Assembly (NCBI GenBank): GCA_963665575.2
Contig: CAXXDW010000005.1
Coordinates: 310,001 to 374,000 of the forward strand
Length of the DNA stretch: 64,000 nt
Origin: Rariloculus sp963665575
GTDB taxonomy: Bacteria; Pseudomonadota; Gammaproteobacteria; Steroidobacterales; Rariloculaceae
Reading direction: 5' to 3'
Positions 43,473 through 53,196 of this stretch are shown here, one piece after another. The position numbers were made by a program, and so were the translations under genes. The notes beneath the pieces were generated by a model, which worked only from the letters and a program-made list of their open reading frames with translations, was not told where the DNA came from and did no database searches. The stretch's first letter is position 1. Every line of letters begins with the position of its first letter.

Positions 43473-46162
43473 CAGGTCTCCTTGCGGTCCTGTTCGGACA
43501 GCGCCGAGCGAAGCGCGCCCTCGAGTCGCTCGCAGTGCGGCTCGTCGAGCGGTACGTTGTTGTCGGTCGTCACGAAAAAGACGTCCTCGGCGCGCTCGCC
43601 GATGGTCGCGATCTTCGCATTCTGCAACGCCACGCGCTCATGCTCGAAGACCTTGCCCACGCGATACAGGAGGCCCGGCCGATCGCTTGCGACGAGTTCG
43701 ACCACGGTGCGCTGATTGTTCGGTTCGCTGAAAATCGAGACCTGCACCCGGGTCAGGAACATTCTGACCTGGCGCGGCGCCCGGCGCGTGACCCGGATCG
43801 ATTGCGGATCGTCGTGCGAGAGCGCCCGGATCAGGCGCTGCCTGATTTCGGCGAGCCGGCGGCGCTCGGTAATCGGGCTGCCGTCGCTTTCCAGCACGCA
43901 GTAGGTGTCGAGACTGCGTTCGCCGGCCGTTGGGACAATGCGGGCATCCACGACATTCAGTGCGAGTTCGTCAAGTGCCGCGGTCGTGCGGCCGAAGAAG
44001 TGCAGTTGCCTCATCGCGTAGACCATGATGACCGTCAGGCCTTCGGCGATCGCATCGTTGAGGTCGACGACCAGGGACTCCCGCGACTTCGAATTCACCA
44101 GAACCTCGGTGTGCCAGGCGACCTCCTCGGGCCGGTGGCGCAGGAAGTATTCGTCCGTGAACGTCGACCACAGATCCTGCCAGCGGCCCTGCTCGATGCC
44201 CCGCTCGAAAAGCAGATCGCGCGCACTGGCCTGGGTCTCCAGAATCAGCTCGTCCTTGTCGATGGGATTTGAGAGCCCCCGCCGCAATGCGCGCTTGGTG
44301 TTGCGGTAGAGTTCGAGGAACAGCGTGTCCTTCCACGAGTTCCAGATCTTCGGATTCGTGCCGCGCACGTCGGCGAGCGTGAGCACATAGAGGTAGTCAA
44401 GATGCTTCTCGTCGCTGACGGCCCGGGCAAACTCGTTGATGATCGCCGGATCGTTGATGTCCTTTCTCTGCGCCGTCATCGACAGCAGCAGGTGATGCCT
44501 CACGAGCCATGCGACGACGCGCGCATCGTAGCGGCTCATGCCGTGCTCGAGACAGAAGGCTTCGGCATCGACCGCACCGAGTTCGGAGTGATCCCCGCCG
44601 CGGCCCTTGGCGATGTCATGGAAGAGCCCCGCGAGATACGCGACCTCGGGCTTCTCCAATTGCTGCATGACGGCGCTGCCATGCGGACATTCGTCGTCGA
44701 ACCTCGGCAGCGAAAGCCGTCTGAGGTTCTCGACGACGATGAGTGTGTGTTCGTCGACGGTGTAGATATGGAAAAGGTCGTATTGCATACGGCCGACGAT
44801 GCGGCCGAATGCGGGGATGTACAGGCCGAGCACGCCGTAGGTGTTCATCCGCTTCAGGGTACGGGTGACGCCGCTCGGCGCCCGGATGAGGTCGAGAAAC
44901 AGGCGCTGGTGCCGCGGATTCTGGCGAAATTCCTCGTCGATCAGCCAGAGGTGCTGTTTGATCTGCGCGATGGTGCGGGCGCTGATGCCCTTGAGATCCA
45001 GGTTCTGTGCGAGCAACAGGAAAATCTCGAGCAGCGCCGACGGTTCGCGCATGAACACACCATCGTCGACGGTTTCGACGTAGCCGTGGCGAACCTGAAA
45101 CGCCGACCCCAGCGGCACGGGCGCCTCGTCCGCGTCGAGCAACAGCGCTTCCTCGAAGAGCTGCAGCAGCATCTCGTTCAGGCGGCTCACTTCCCTGACC
45201 GTACGGTAGTAGCGCTGCATGAGCTGTTCCACGGCCAGCGTGAAAGTCGCGTCCTCGTAGCCGAGCATGGCAGCGAGCTTGGTCTGATGGTCGAACAGCA
45301 GCCGGTCCTCGCGCCGGCCGGTCAACAGGTGCAGGCCGAATCGGACCCGCCACAGGAAGGCCCGGCCCGTGACGAGGATTCGAAACTGCCCGGCGGTCAG
45401 AAAGCCGCGCTCGCGAAGTTCGTCGAGTTTGCCCGTGCCGAAGTGACGCAGGGCGATCCAGCAGATCGTCTGGATGTCCCTGAGCCCGCCCGGACTGCTC
45501 TTGACGTTGGGTTCGAGGTTGTAGGCGGTGTCGTGAAAGCGGTGATGGCGCTCGACCTGCTCCTCGACTTTCGCGACGTAGAACCCGGCCGCGTCCCACA
45601 TGTGCCTGGCGCCGATGCGTGCCGGCAGACCTTCAAAAAGATGGCCGGGCCCGGCAAGCAGCCGCGTTTCCATCAAGGTCGTCGCCACCGTCAGGTCGTC
45701 GCGGGCCTGCTCGGCGCAGTCGTCGAGCGTGCGCACGCTGTGGCCGACCTCAAGCCCGATATCCCACAGAAACGTCAGGAACTGGCTGATCGCCGCGTCG
45801 GCGCCTGCCTGGCTGGGGTTCCCGAGCAGGAGCAGCAGGTCGATGTCGGAATGCGGGTGCAATTCGCCGCGGCCGTAGCCGCCCACGGCGACGAGATCGG
45901 TCGTCTCGGCTATCGTTGCGGCGAACTGCTGCCAGCTTGCCAGGATCACGAGATCGACGATATCCGAGCGCGACGCGACGAGGTCCTCAACAGGCTCCCG
46001 GTTCAGGAAGCGCCGCTTGAGTTCGTCGTTTGCGTCCTTGAGCAGCGTTCGCAAGGCGGCGACGCTCGTCGACCCGTGCTCGAGCGAGGACCGAAGCGCG
46101 GCCAGGTCCGCACGCTGCTCCGGCGGCGCGGCAGCGGTCGTCGAGCTTACGCTGGCATCCAC
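43472..46162 (-). CDS. glnD: PII uridylyltransferase/uridylyl-removing enzyme GlnD
   Basis: An 896-aa nitrogen sensor. The nucleotidyltransferase site is AVGGYGRGELHPHSDIDLLLLLG near residue 92. The HD hydrolase domain follows (FHDIAKGRGGDHSELG, VAWLVRHHLLLSMTAQRKD). Two C-terminal ACT domains (VMVYAMRQLHFFGRTTAALDEL; VELVASDRPGLLYRVGKVF) sense glutamine. It modifies PII according to nitrogen status. It lies between map and dapD on the same strand. Confidence 0.95.
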   Translation of the reverse strand: MDASVSSTTAAAPPEQRADLAALRSSLEHGSTSVAALRTLLKDANDELKRRFLNREPVEDLVASRSDIVDLVILASWQQFAATIAETTDLVAVGGYGRGELHPHSDIDLLLLLGNPSQAGADAAISQFLTFLWDIGLEVGHSVRTLDDCAEQARDDLTVATTLMETRLLAGPGHLFEGLPARIGARHMWDAAGFYVAKVEEQVERHHRFHDTAYNLEPNVKSSPGGLRDIQTICWIALRHFGTGKLDELRERGFLTAGQFRILVTGRAFLWRVRFGLHLLTGRREDRLLFDHQTKLAAMLGYEDATFTLAVEQLMQRYYRTVREVSRLNEMLLQLFEEALLLDADEAPVPLGSAFQVRHGYVETVDDGVFMREPSALLEIFLLLAQNLDLKGISARTIAQIKQHLWLIDEEFRQNPRHQRLFLDLIRAPSGVTRTLKRMNTYGVLGLYIPAFGRIVGRMQYDLFHIYTVDEHTLIVVENLRRLSLPRFDDECPHGSAVMQQLEKPEVAYLAGLFHDIAKGRGGDHSELGAVDAEAFCLEHGMSRYDARVVAWLVRHHLLLSMTAQRKDINDPAIINEFARAVSDEKHLDYLYVLTLADVRGTNPKIWNSWKDTLFLELYRNTKRALRRGLSNPIDKDELILETQASARDLLFERGIEQGRWQDLWSTFTDEYFLRHRPEEVAWHTEVLVNSKSRESLVVDLNDAIAEGLTVIMVYAMRQLHFFGRTTAALDELALNVVDARIVPTAGERSLDTYCVLESDGSPITERRRLAEIRQRLIRALSHDDPQSIRVTRRAPRQVRMFLTRVQVSIFSEPNNQRTVVELVASDRPGLLYRVGKVFEHERVALQNAKIATIGERAEDVFFVTTDNNVPLDEPHCERLEGALRSALSEQDRKET

Positions 46163-46163
46163 T

Positions 46164-46934
46164 TCAGTTTGCCGCGTCGCCGGCGCCGAGCGTCAGCACC
46201 TCGAAACCCGAGTCGGTGACGAGCACGGTGTGCTCCCACTGTGCCGACAGCGAGTGGTCCTTGGTCACGACCGTCCAGCCGTCGGCGAGCAGCTTCACTT
46301 CGCGCTTGCCCGCATTGACCATCGGCTCGACGGTTATGGTCATTCCCCGTGTGAGTTGCATCCCTGTGCCGGGTCTGCCGTAGTGGAGCACCTGGGGGTC
46401 TTCGTGAAATACCCGGCCGATGCCGTGGCCGCAGTATTCGCGCACCACCGTGAAACGGTTTCGCTCGACGTGGGACTGCACGGCGTGACCGATGTCACCG
46501 AGCCGCGCGCCCGGCCGGATGGCGCGAATGCCTTCCCACATGCCTTCGAAACACACGCGCGACAGGCGCTCGGCGATCACGGGCGCCTTGCCGACGTGAA
46601 ACATGCGGCTCGTGTCGCCGTGGTACCCATCCTTGATCACCGTGATGTCGATGTTGACGATATCGCCGTTTCGCAACACCCGGTCACCGGGTATGCCGTG
46701 ACAGACCACGTGATTGACCGATGTGCAGATCGACTTCGGAAACCCCTTGTAATTGAGCGGAGCGGGAATTGCCCCGAGCGGTCCGACGATGAACTCGTGG
46801 CATATGCGGTCGAGTTCGCCGGTAGAGATTCCAGGGCGCACATGATCGCCGATCATGTCGAGAACGCTTGCGGCAAGCCGTCCGGCAACCCGCATCTTCT
46901 CCTGTTCTTCAATGGTTTTGATCGTGGCGGCCAT
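46164..46934 (-). CDS. map: Methionine aminopeptidase type I
   Basis: A 256-aa dimetal peptidase. CTSVNHVVCHGIPGD holds the catalytic His, NIDITVIKDGYHGDTSRMF the two Asp ligands, YCGHGIGRVFHEDP the His ligand, and TVEPMVN and QWEHTVLVT the Glu ligands. ATG 46934 (MAATIKTIEEQEKMRVAG) is chosen over the open frame to 46979. It is divergent from rpsB, as in E. coli. Confidence 0.95.
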   Translation of the reverse strand: MAATIKTIEEQEKMRVAGRLAASVLDMIGDHVRPGISTGELDRICHEFIVGPLGAIPAPLNYKGFPKSICTSVNHVVCHGIPGDRVLRNGDIVNIDITVIKDGYHGDTSRMFHVGKAPVIAERLSRVCFEGMWEGIRAIRPGARLGDIGHAVQSHVERNRFTVVREYCGHGIGRVFHEDPQVLHYGRPGTGMQLTRGMTITVEPMVNAGKREVKLLADGWTVVTKDHSLSAQWEHTVLVTDSGFEVLTLGAGDAAN

Positions 46935-46995
46935 GACGGTGCATGCGGTGCGGACGGACCGCGCAGTCAGTGGGGACAAGAAACGTGTGGCAGCG

Positions 46996-47024
46996 TTGTT
47001 GCTGTCCGGTCGCTATGGTATAAA
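46996..47024 (+). promoter_or_regulatory. Sigma-70 promoter of rpsB-tsf
   Basis: TTGTTG (46996-47001), a 17-bp spacer and TATAAA (47019-47024) form a good sigma-70 promoter followed by the GC-rich discriminator GCGCGCG, typical of growth-rate-controlled ribosomal promoters. The roughly 120-nt leader to the rpsB start corresponds in position to the S2 autoregulatory leader of gammaproteobacteria. Confidence 0.7.
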
Positions 47025-47150
47025 GCGCGCGCCTTTGAGGCAATTTAAAGACACACACGTGTCGCGTCTCGTCAGCCGGGTGCTCCTGCGGTTCGCCGCC
47101 GGGGTTGCTGGCGGGGACACGTGGAGGACTAACCCGACTGAGGAGCTTCC

Positions 47151-48314
47151 ATGGCCGACGTCACGATGTGCCGGATGCTGGAAGCGGGCGTGCATTTCGG
47201 GCACCAGACCCGCTTCTGGAACCCGAAGATGGCTCCATACATCTTCGGCGAGCGCAACAAGATTCATATCGTCAATCTCGAGCAGACGCTGCCGATGTAC
47301 AGGGAGGCAGTGGAGTTCGTCCGCAGGCTCGTCGCGGACGGCGGCAAGATCCTGTTCGTCGGGTCCAAGCGCGCGGCGCGCCAGGCGGTCGCCGAGGAGG
47401 CCGTGCGCTGTGGAATGCCGCATGTGAGCCAGCGGTGGCTCGGCGGCATGCTCACGAACTTCAAGACGATCCGTCAGTCCGTCAAGAGGCTGCACGAACT
47501 CGAAGAGTTGACCGATGCGGGCGGCGGCGACTTCACGAAGAAGGAAATGCTCGAACTCGCGCGCGAACGCGACAAGTTGCTGCGAGCCCTTGGCGGCATC
47601 AAGGAAATGGAGTCGTTGCCCGACGCCGTGTTCGTGGTTGACGTCGCGCATGAGGAGATTGCCGTCCGGGAGGCGAAAAAGCTCGGAATCGCCGTCGTTG
47701 CGGTGGTCGATACGAATTGCTCGCCCGACGGCATCGATTACACGATTCCGGGCAACGACGACGCGATGCGGGCCATCCGGCTCTATACGGAAGGCATCGC
47801 CGACGCGGTGCTTGACGGCAAGGCGTCACTGCCGGAGGTACCCGTCGGCGAGGGCGATTTCATCGAGCTCGACGAAGAAGGCCGACCGATTGCCGAACCC
47901 GCATCGACACCGGGGCGACAGCGGCCGAAGGGGAGGAGCACGAAGCAGGCGACGGTGACGACCCGGACGAGGGTCAGATCCAAGGTTGCAGCCACCGCGC
48001 CGGAATCGAGCGAGGCGGCAGCATCCGACGAAACCGCGCCATCGGGCGGACCCGCCGCGCCGGAGGACGCGGCTGCCGAGGCCGCGGAACAGGCAAAGGC
48101 TGCGGCGCCGACCGACGCTGTGGAACCAGCCGAGGCTGCAGAGTCGCCGGTCGCTGCAGAAACGTCACAAGCCGAGGCGCCGTCCGAGGCTGCCGAGTCA
48201 GCGGAAGCTGCCGAGTCAGCGGAAGCTGCCGAATCGAGCGGCGAGGCCGACGACGGCAAGGCTCCGGCGGCGGCGCCGACCGAGGAAGCTTCCGCGGAGA
48301 AATCGGCCGACTAG
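47151..48314 (+). CDS. rpsB: Ribosomal protein S2 with long acidic C-terminal extension
   Basis: A 387-aa S2, against about 240 aa usually. Residues 1-238 are the normal protein (CRMLEAGVHFGHQTRFWNPKM, RWLGGMLTNFKTIRQS, VVDTNCSPDGIDYTIPGNDDA). The last 145 residues are first basic (GRQRPKGRSTKQATVTTRTR) and then Ala/Glu-rich and disordered, with AEAAESAEAAES repeats. The start ATG has GAGGAG upstream. S2 assembles late on the 30S subunit with S1; the tail's role is unknown. Confidence 0.95.
   Translation: MADVTMCRMLEAGVHFGHQTRFWNPKMAPYIFGERNKIHIVNLEQTLPMYREAVEFVRRLVADGGKILFVGSKRAARQAVAEEAVRCGMPHVSQRWLGGMLTNFKTIRQSVKRLHELEELTDAGGGDFTKKEMLELARERDKLLRALGGIKEMESLPDAVFVVDVAHEEIAVREAKKLGIAVVAVVDTNCSPDGIDYTIPGNDDAMRAIRLYTEGIADAVLDGKASLPEVPVGEGDFIELDEEGRPIAEPASTPGRQRPKGRSTKQATVTTRTRVRSKVAATAPESSEAAASDETAPSGGPAAPEDAAAEAAEQAKAAAPTDAVEPAEAAESPVAAETSQAEAPSEAAESAEAAESAEAAESSGEADDGKAPAAAPTEEASAEKSAD
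48189..48233 (+). repeat. 18-bp tandem repeat inside rpsB
   Basis: GCTGCCGAGTCAGCGGAA occurs twice in a row (48189-48206, 48207-48224) with a third partial copy. Each unit encodes AAESAE, so copy changes by slippage keep the frame and would vary the length of the S2 tail. Confidence 0.8.
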
Positions 48315-48381
48315 GCCGCCGGATCGGGCGGCGACTGCCGCCGCGGCGCGGCCTTCATCCATTTGCAAACGAGGCTCTGCG

Positions 48382-49248
48382 ATGCAGATTAAACCGGCAC
48401 AGGTCAAGGCACTGCGCGAACGCACAGGCGCGGGCATGATGGACTGCAAAAAGGCGCTCGTCGAAGCCGGCGGCGACATCGATGCGGCTTCAGACCTGCT
48501 GCGCAAGGCGGGGCAGGCGAAGGCGGACAGAAAGGCGTCGCGTATCGCCGCGGAAGGGCAGGTGCTCGTCGCCGGCGATGCGGACGGCGGGCGCTACGCG
48601 CTGCTGGAAATCAATTCCGAAACCGATTTTGTCGCGAAGGACGGGAACTTCCGCGAGTTCACGGCACTCGTGGCGCAGGCGGTGCTCGACCATGCGCCGG
48701 CTTCGGTCGAGGCGCTCATGGAACTGGACACTGGCGGTGCGACCGTGAGCGAATTGCGCCAGGCGCTCATCAGCAAGATCGGCGAGAACATCGTCGTGCG
48801 CCGGTTCACGAGGCTCGAGAGTTCCGACACCGTCGGTTCGTACGTCCACATGGACCGGATCGGCGTGGTCGTGGATCTTGACGGCGGCAGCGAGGAGCTC
48901 GCGCGCGACCTCGCGATGCACGTTGCTGCGGCATCGCCAAGCTACGTTTCCATCGACGATGTGCCCGAGGACGAGGTTGCAAGGGAGACGGAGATACTCT
49001 CGGCCCAGGCGGCCCGGACGGGGAAACCCGATCACATCGTCAGCAAGATCGTCGAAGGGCGGCTCAGAAAGCACTTCGACGAAGTGACCCTGACGGGACA
49101 GCAGTTCGTCAAGGACACCGACACGAAAGTCGGTCAGTTGCTCGCGCAGCAAGGCGCCACGGTCAAGCGTTTCGTTCGCTTCGAGGTCGGCGAAGGCATC
49201 GAAAGGAAGCAGGCCGGCTTTGGAGAAGAGGTCGCCGCTTTGCTATAA
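48382..49248 (+). CDS. tsf: Elongation factor Ts
   Basis: A 288-aa nucleotide exchange factor for EF-Tu. The N-terminal UBA-like domain (VKALRERTGAGMMDCKKALVEA) and the EF-Tu-contacting motif SETDFVAKDGNFREF are intact; the core and dimerisation subdomains follow. ATG 48382 is preceded by GAGG. It lies 67 bp after rpsB in the usual two-gene operon. Confidence 0.96.
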   Translation: MQIKPAQVKALRERTGAGMMDCKKALVEAGGDIDAASDLLRKAGQAKADRKASRIAAEGQVLVAGDADGGRYALLEINSETDFVAKDGNFREFTALVAQAVLDHAPASVEALMELDTGGATVSELRQALISKIGENIVVRRFTRLESSDTVGSYVHMDRIGVVVDLDGGSEELARDLAMHVAAASPSYVSIDDVPEDEVARETEILSAQAARTGKPDHIVSKIVEGRLRKHFDEVTLTGQQFVKDTDTKVGQLLAQQGATVKRFVRFEVGEGIERKQAGFGEEVAALL

Positions 49249-49258
49249 AGGCTGGCGC

Positions 49259-49275
49259 CGCGGCGTATCGCCGCG
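49259..49275 (+). promoter_or_regulatory. GC-rich hairpin between tsf and pyrH
   Basis: CGCGGCG / CGCCGCG flank a TAT loop, 11 bp after the tsf stop. No T-run follows, so it is not a standard intrinsic terminator. It could stabilise the upstream mRNA end or attenuate entry into pyrH, whose GGGGGG ribosome site lies just downstream. Confidence 0.4.
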
Positions 49276-49291
49276 AGCCTTGGGGGGCTTG

Positions 49292-50041
49292 ATGGCGCAA
49301 GACTCGCCAGCATATCGGCGGATACTGCTCAAACTCAGTGGCGAAGCGCTGTTGGGCAGCCAGCAATACGGTATCGATCCGCCCGTCATCCTGCGAATTG
49401 CGACCGAGGTTGCCGAAATCGCTTCCCGGGGCGTTGAGGTCGGGCTCGTCATCGGCGGCGGCAACATCTTTCGCGGCGCCGGACTCGCGGAGGCCGGCAT
49501 GGACCGTGTCACGGCCGATCACATGGGCATGCTGGCCACGGTCATCAACGCGCTCGCGCTGCAGGATGCCCTCGAACGTCAGGGGGTGTATGCGCGCGTC
49601 ATGTCGGCGCTGCAGATCCATGAAGTGTGCGAGGACTACATACGCCGCCGGGCCGTGCGGCATCTCGAGAAAGGCCGGCTCGTGCTCTTCGCCGCGGGTA
49701 CGGGCAACCCGTTTTTCACGACCGACACCGCGGCGAGCCTCAGGGCGATCGAGATCGGCGCCGATGTCCTGATCAAGGCCACCAAGGTCGACGGCGTCTA
49801 TTCCGCCGACCCCGTGGTCGATCCGGAAGCCGTGCGCTACGGCTCGCTGTCGTTCGATAAGGTTCTTTCGGACAAGCTCAATGTCATGGATGCGACGGCG
49901 ATCGTCATGTGCCGCGACAACGATCTGCCGCTCGTCGTGTTCAATCTCAACAATCCGGGCGATCTCGTGCGCGTCGCGTGCGGCGCGCCGCTCGGGACCT
50001 CGGTCACGAACACGCTGTCAGCCACAGGCACCAACTCATGA
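49292..50041 (+). CDS. pyrH: UMP kinase
   Basis: A 249-aa amino-acid-kinase-fold hexameric enzyme making UDP. It has ILLKLSGEALLG, IGGGNIFRGAGLA, DHMGMLATVINALALQDAL and TDTAASLRAIEIGADVLIKATKVDGVY. ATG 49292 with a G-rich ribosome site; the frame further upstream is not coding. It overlaps frr. Confidence 0.96.
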   Translation: MAQDSPAYRRILLKLSGEALLGSQQYGIDPPVILRIATEVAEIASRGVEVGLVIGGGNIFRGAGLAEAGMDRVTADHMGMLATVINALALQDALERQGVYARVMSALQIHEVCEDYIRRRAVRHLEKGRLVLFAAGTGNPFFTTDTAASLRAIEIGADVLIKATKVDGVYSADPVVDPEAVRYGSLSFDKVLSDKLNVMDATAIVMCRDNDLPLVVFNLNNPGDLVRVACGAPLGTSVTNTLSATGTNS

Positions 50042-50595
50042 TGGAAGACGTCAAAAAGGAAGCCGACGTGAGGATGCAGCGCAGCATCGAGTCGCTCAGG
50101 GGAGAGTTTCGGCGCCTGCGGACCGGCCGCGCGAACATCGGCCTGCTCGAGCACCTCACCGTCGAATACTATGGAGCGCAGGTTCCGGTGAACCAGGTCG
50201 CGACGCTGAGCGTCGAGGATGCACGCACGCTTACGGTCACGCCCTGGGAGAAACCCATGGTTGCGGTTGTCGAGAGAGCGATCCTGAACTCCGACCTCGG
50301 ACTGACGCCGATGTCGGCGGGCACCGTGATACGCGTTCCGGTACCGGCCATGACGGAGGAGCGCCGCAAGGAACTCGTCCGCATCGTGCGCGGCGAAGCA
50401 GAGACCGGCCGCATCGCCCTGCGCAACATTCGCCGTGACGCGCTCGGTTCGCTCAAGGAACTGCTCAGGGAAAAAATGATCACCGAGGACGAAGATCATC
50501 GCGCGCATGACGATATCCAGAAGATCACGGACCGCAACGTGGCGGCAATCGACGCTCTGCTCAGCGAGAAAGAAGCGGAGATCATGGAGTTTTGA
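50038..50595 (+). CDS. frr: Ribosome recycling factor
   Basis: A 185-aa two-domain protein (MQRSIESLRGEFRRLRTGRAN, YYGAQVPVNQVATLSVEDARTL, NIRRDALGSLKELL) that, with EF-G, splits post-termination ribosomes. Two adjacent ATGs (50038, 50041) are possible; the first overlaps pyrH's TGA. In relatives uppS follows; here cdsA begins 13 bp later. Confidence 0.96.
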   Translation: MMEDVKKEADVRMQRSIESLRGEFRRLRTGRANIGLLEHLTVEYYGAQVPVNQVATLSVEDARTLTVTPWEKPMVAVVERAILNSDLGLTPMSAGTVIRVPVPAMTEERRKELVRIVRGEAETGRIALRNIRRDALGSLKELLREKMITEDEDHRAHDDIQKITDRNVAAIDALLSEKEAEIMEF

Positions 50596-50607
50596 GACTC
50601 CGACACC

Positions 50608-51432
50608 GTGACTGACGGCCGCAATTCGCCGAGTCGGCCGCTGGCGGCGCGCGTCGTCACCGCACTCGTGCTCGGCGGAGCTGCCACGACAGGCATCCTG
50701 CTGCTTCCGACAGCGGCGGTCGCGGTGCTGCTTGGCGCGTTCGTGCTGGCGGGAAGCTGGGAATGGGCCAGGTTTGCGAAGTGCGGGTCGCGCGCTCGCG
50801 GAGTCTACGTCGTCGCTCTGGCCTTGCTCATGTTCGCGACCTTTCCGCGGGCGGCGTTGCTTGTCGACGCTGTGCTCGTTGTCGCGCTGGCGGGTTGGCT
50901 CGTTGCGGCGTACGGGCTGGCTGTCTGGCCGCGTCCCCTGCCCGCGGCGGCGATAGCGGCCGTCGGTATCGCTGCGCTACTTCCGGGCTGGCTGCTCCTG
51001 ACCCATATCCACGGTGCAGGGCCGCGAGGGCCGTGGCTCGCGTTTGCCGGTCTGGCGCTCGTTGCGGCAGCCGACATCGGCGCGTTTTTCGTCGGCCGTG
51101 CGATCGGCCGCACGAAGCTCGCGCCGCGAATCAGCCCCGGCAAGACCCGGGAAGGCGTCGGCGGCGGGATCGGCCTTGCCGCTGTGGCGGCCCTGCTTGC
51201 GAGCCACGCGCTCGCCGTGCCGGTGCCGGCCATTCTTGCGACCGCGGTCGCGATGGCTGCCGCGTCCGTCATCGGCGACCTCACGGTCAGCATGCTCAAG
51301 CGCAACGTCGGTGCGAAGGACAGCGGCGGTGTGCTGCCCGGGCACGGCGGCGTCATGGATCGGATCGATGGAATGACAACCGCGATACCCGTCTACGCGC
51401 TCGGTCTCGAAATCTTCGGGCTCCTCGGCTGA
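50608..51432 (+). CDS. cdsA: Phosphatidate cytidylyltransferase
   Basis: A 274-aa polytopic membrane enzyme forming CDP-diacylglycerol. The C-terminal signature SVIGDLTVSMLKRNVGAKDSGGVLPGHGGVMDRIDGM is diagnostic, and ADIGAFFVGRAIGRTKLAPRISPGKTREG binds CTP. GTG start at 50608. The gene lies directly after frr and is followed by 270 bp without dxr. Confidence 0.95.
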   Translation: MTDGRNSPSRPLAARVVTALVLGGAATTGILLLPTAAVAVLLGAFVLAGSWEWARFAKCGSRARGVYVVALALLMFATFPRAALLVDAVLVVALAGWLVAAYGLAVWPRPLPAAAIAAVGIAALLPGWLLLTHIHGAGPRGPWLAFAGLALVAAADIGAFFVGRAIGRTKLAPRISPGKTREGVGGGIGLAAVAALLASHALAVPVPAILATAVAMAAASVIGDLTVSMLKRNVGAKDSGGVLPGHGGVMDRIDGMTTAIPVYALGLEIFGLLG

Positions 51433-51702
51433 CAGGCCGCGGCAGGATTGACGCGGATCCTGCGCCATGCGCGGCGTGCCGTGACCGCGAAACATTACGA
51501 TTTCGTCAGATACGCCGTTTTTCGGATGTCGGGCCGGAACCGGGCACGGCGGCAGCTGTCAGTTCAGTCGTGGGGTGCATGTTCCCGGCCGCGCGCAGCC
51601 GCCTGTGGGGTTTCGATGCCGGTGCGGGTCCGCGCACCGTACCCGACGAATGGGTAGAATAACCGCAGGCACAACTCAACGAGGTTGGCTCCGGATCCGG
51701 CA

Positions 51703-53195
<1,493 letters not shown>

Positions 53196-53196
<1 letters not shown>

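Noticed and set aside
44402..46219. 605-aa open frame opposite glnD
   Set aside because: It lies wholly within the antisense of glnD, has no domain, and is explained by high G+C with codon-position bias.
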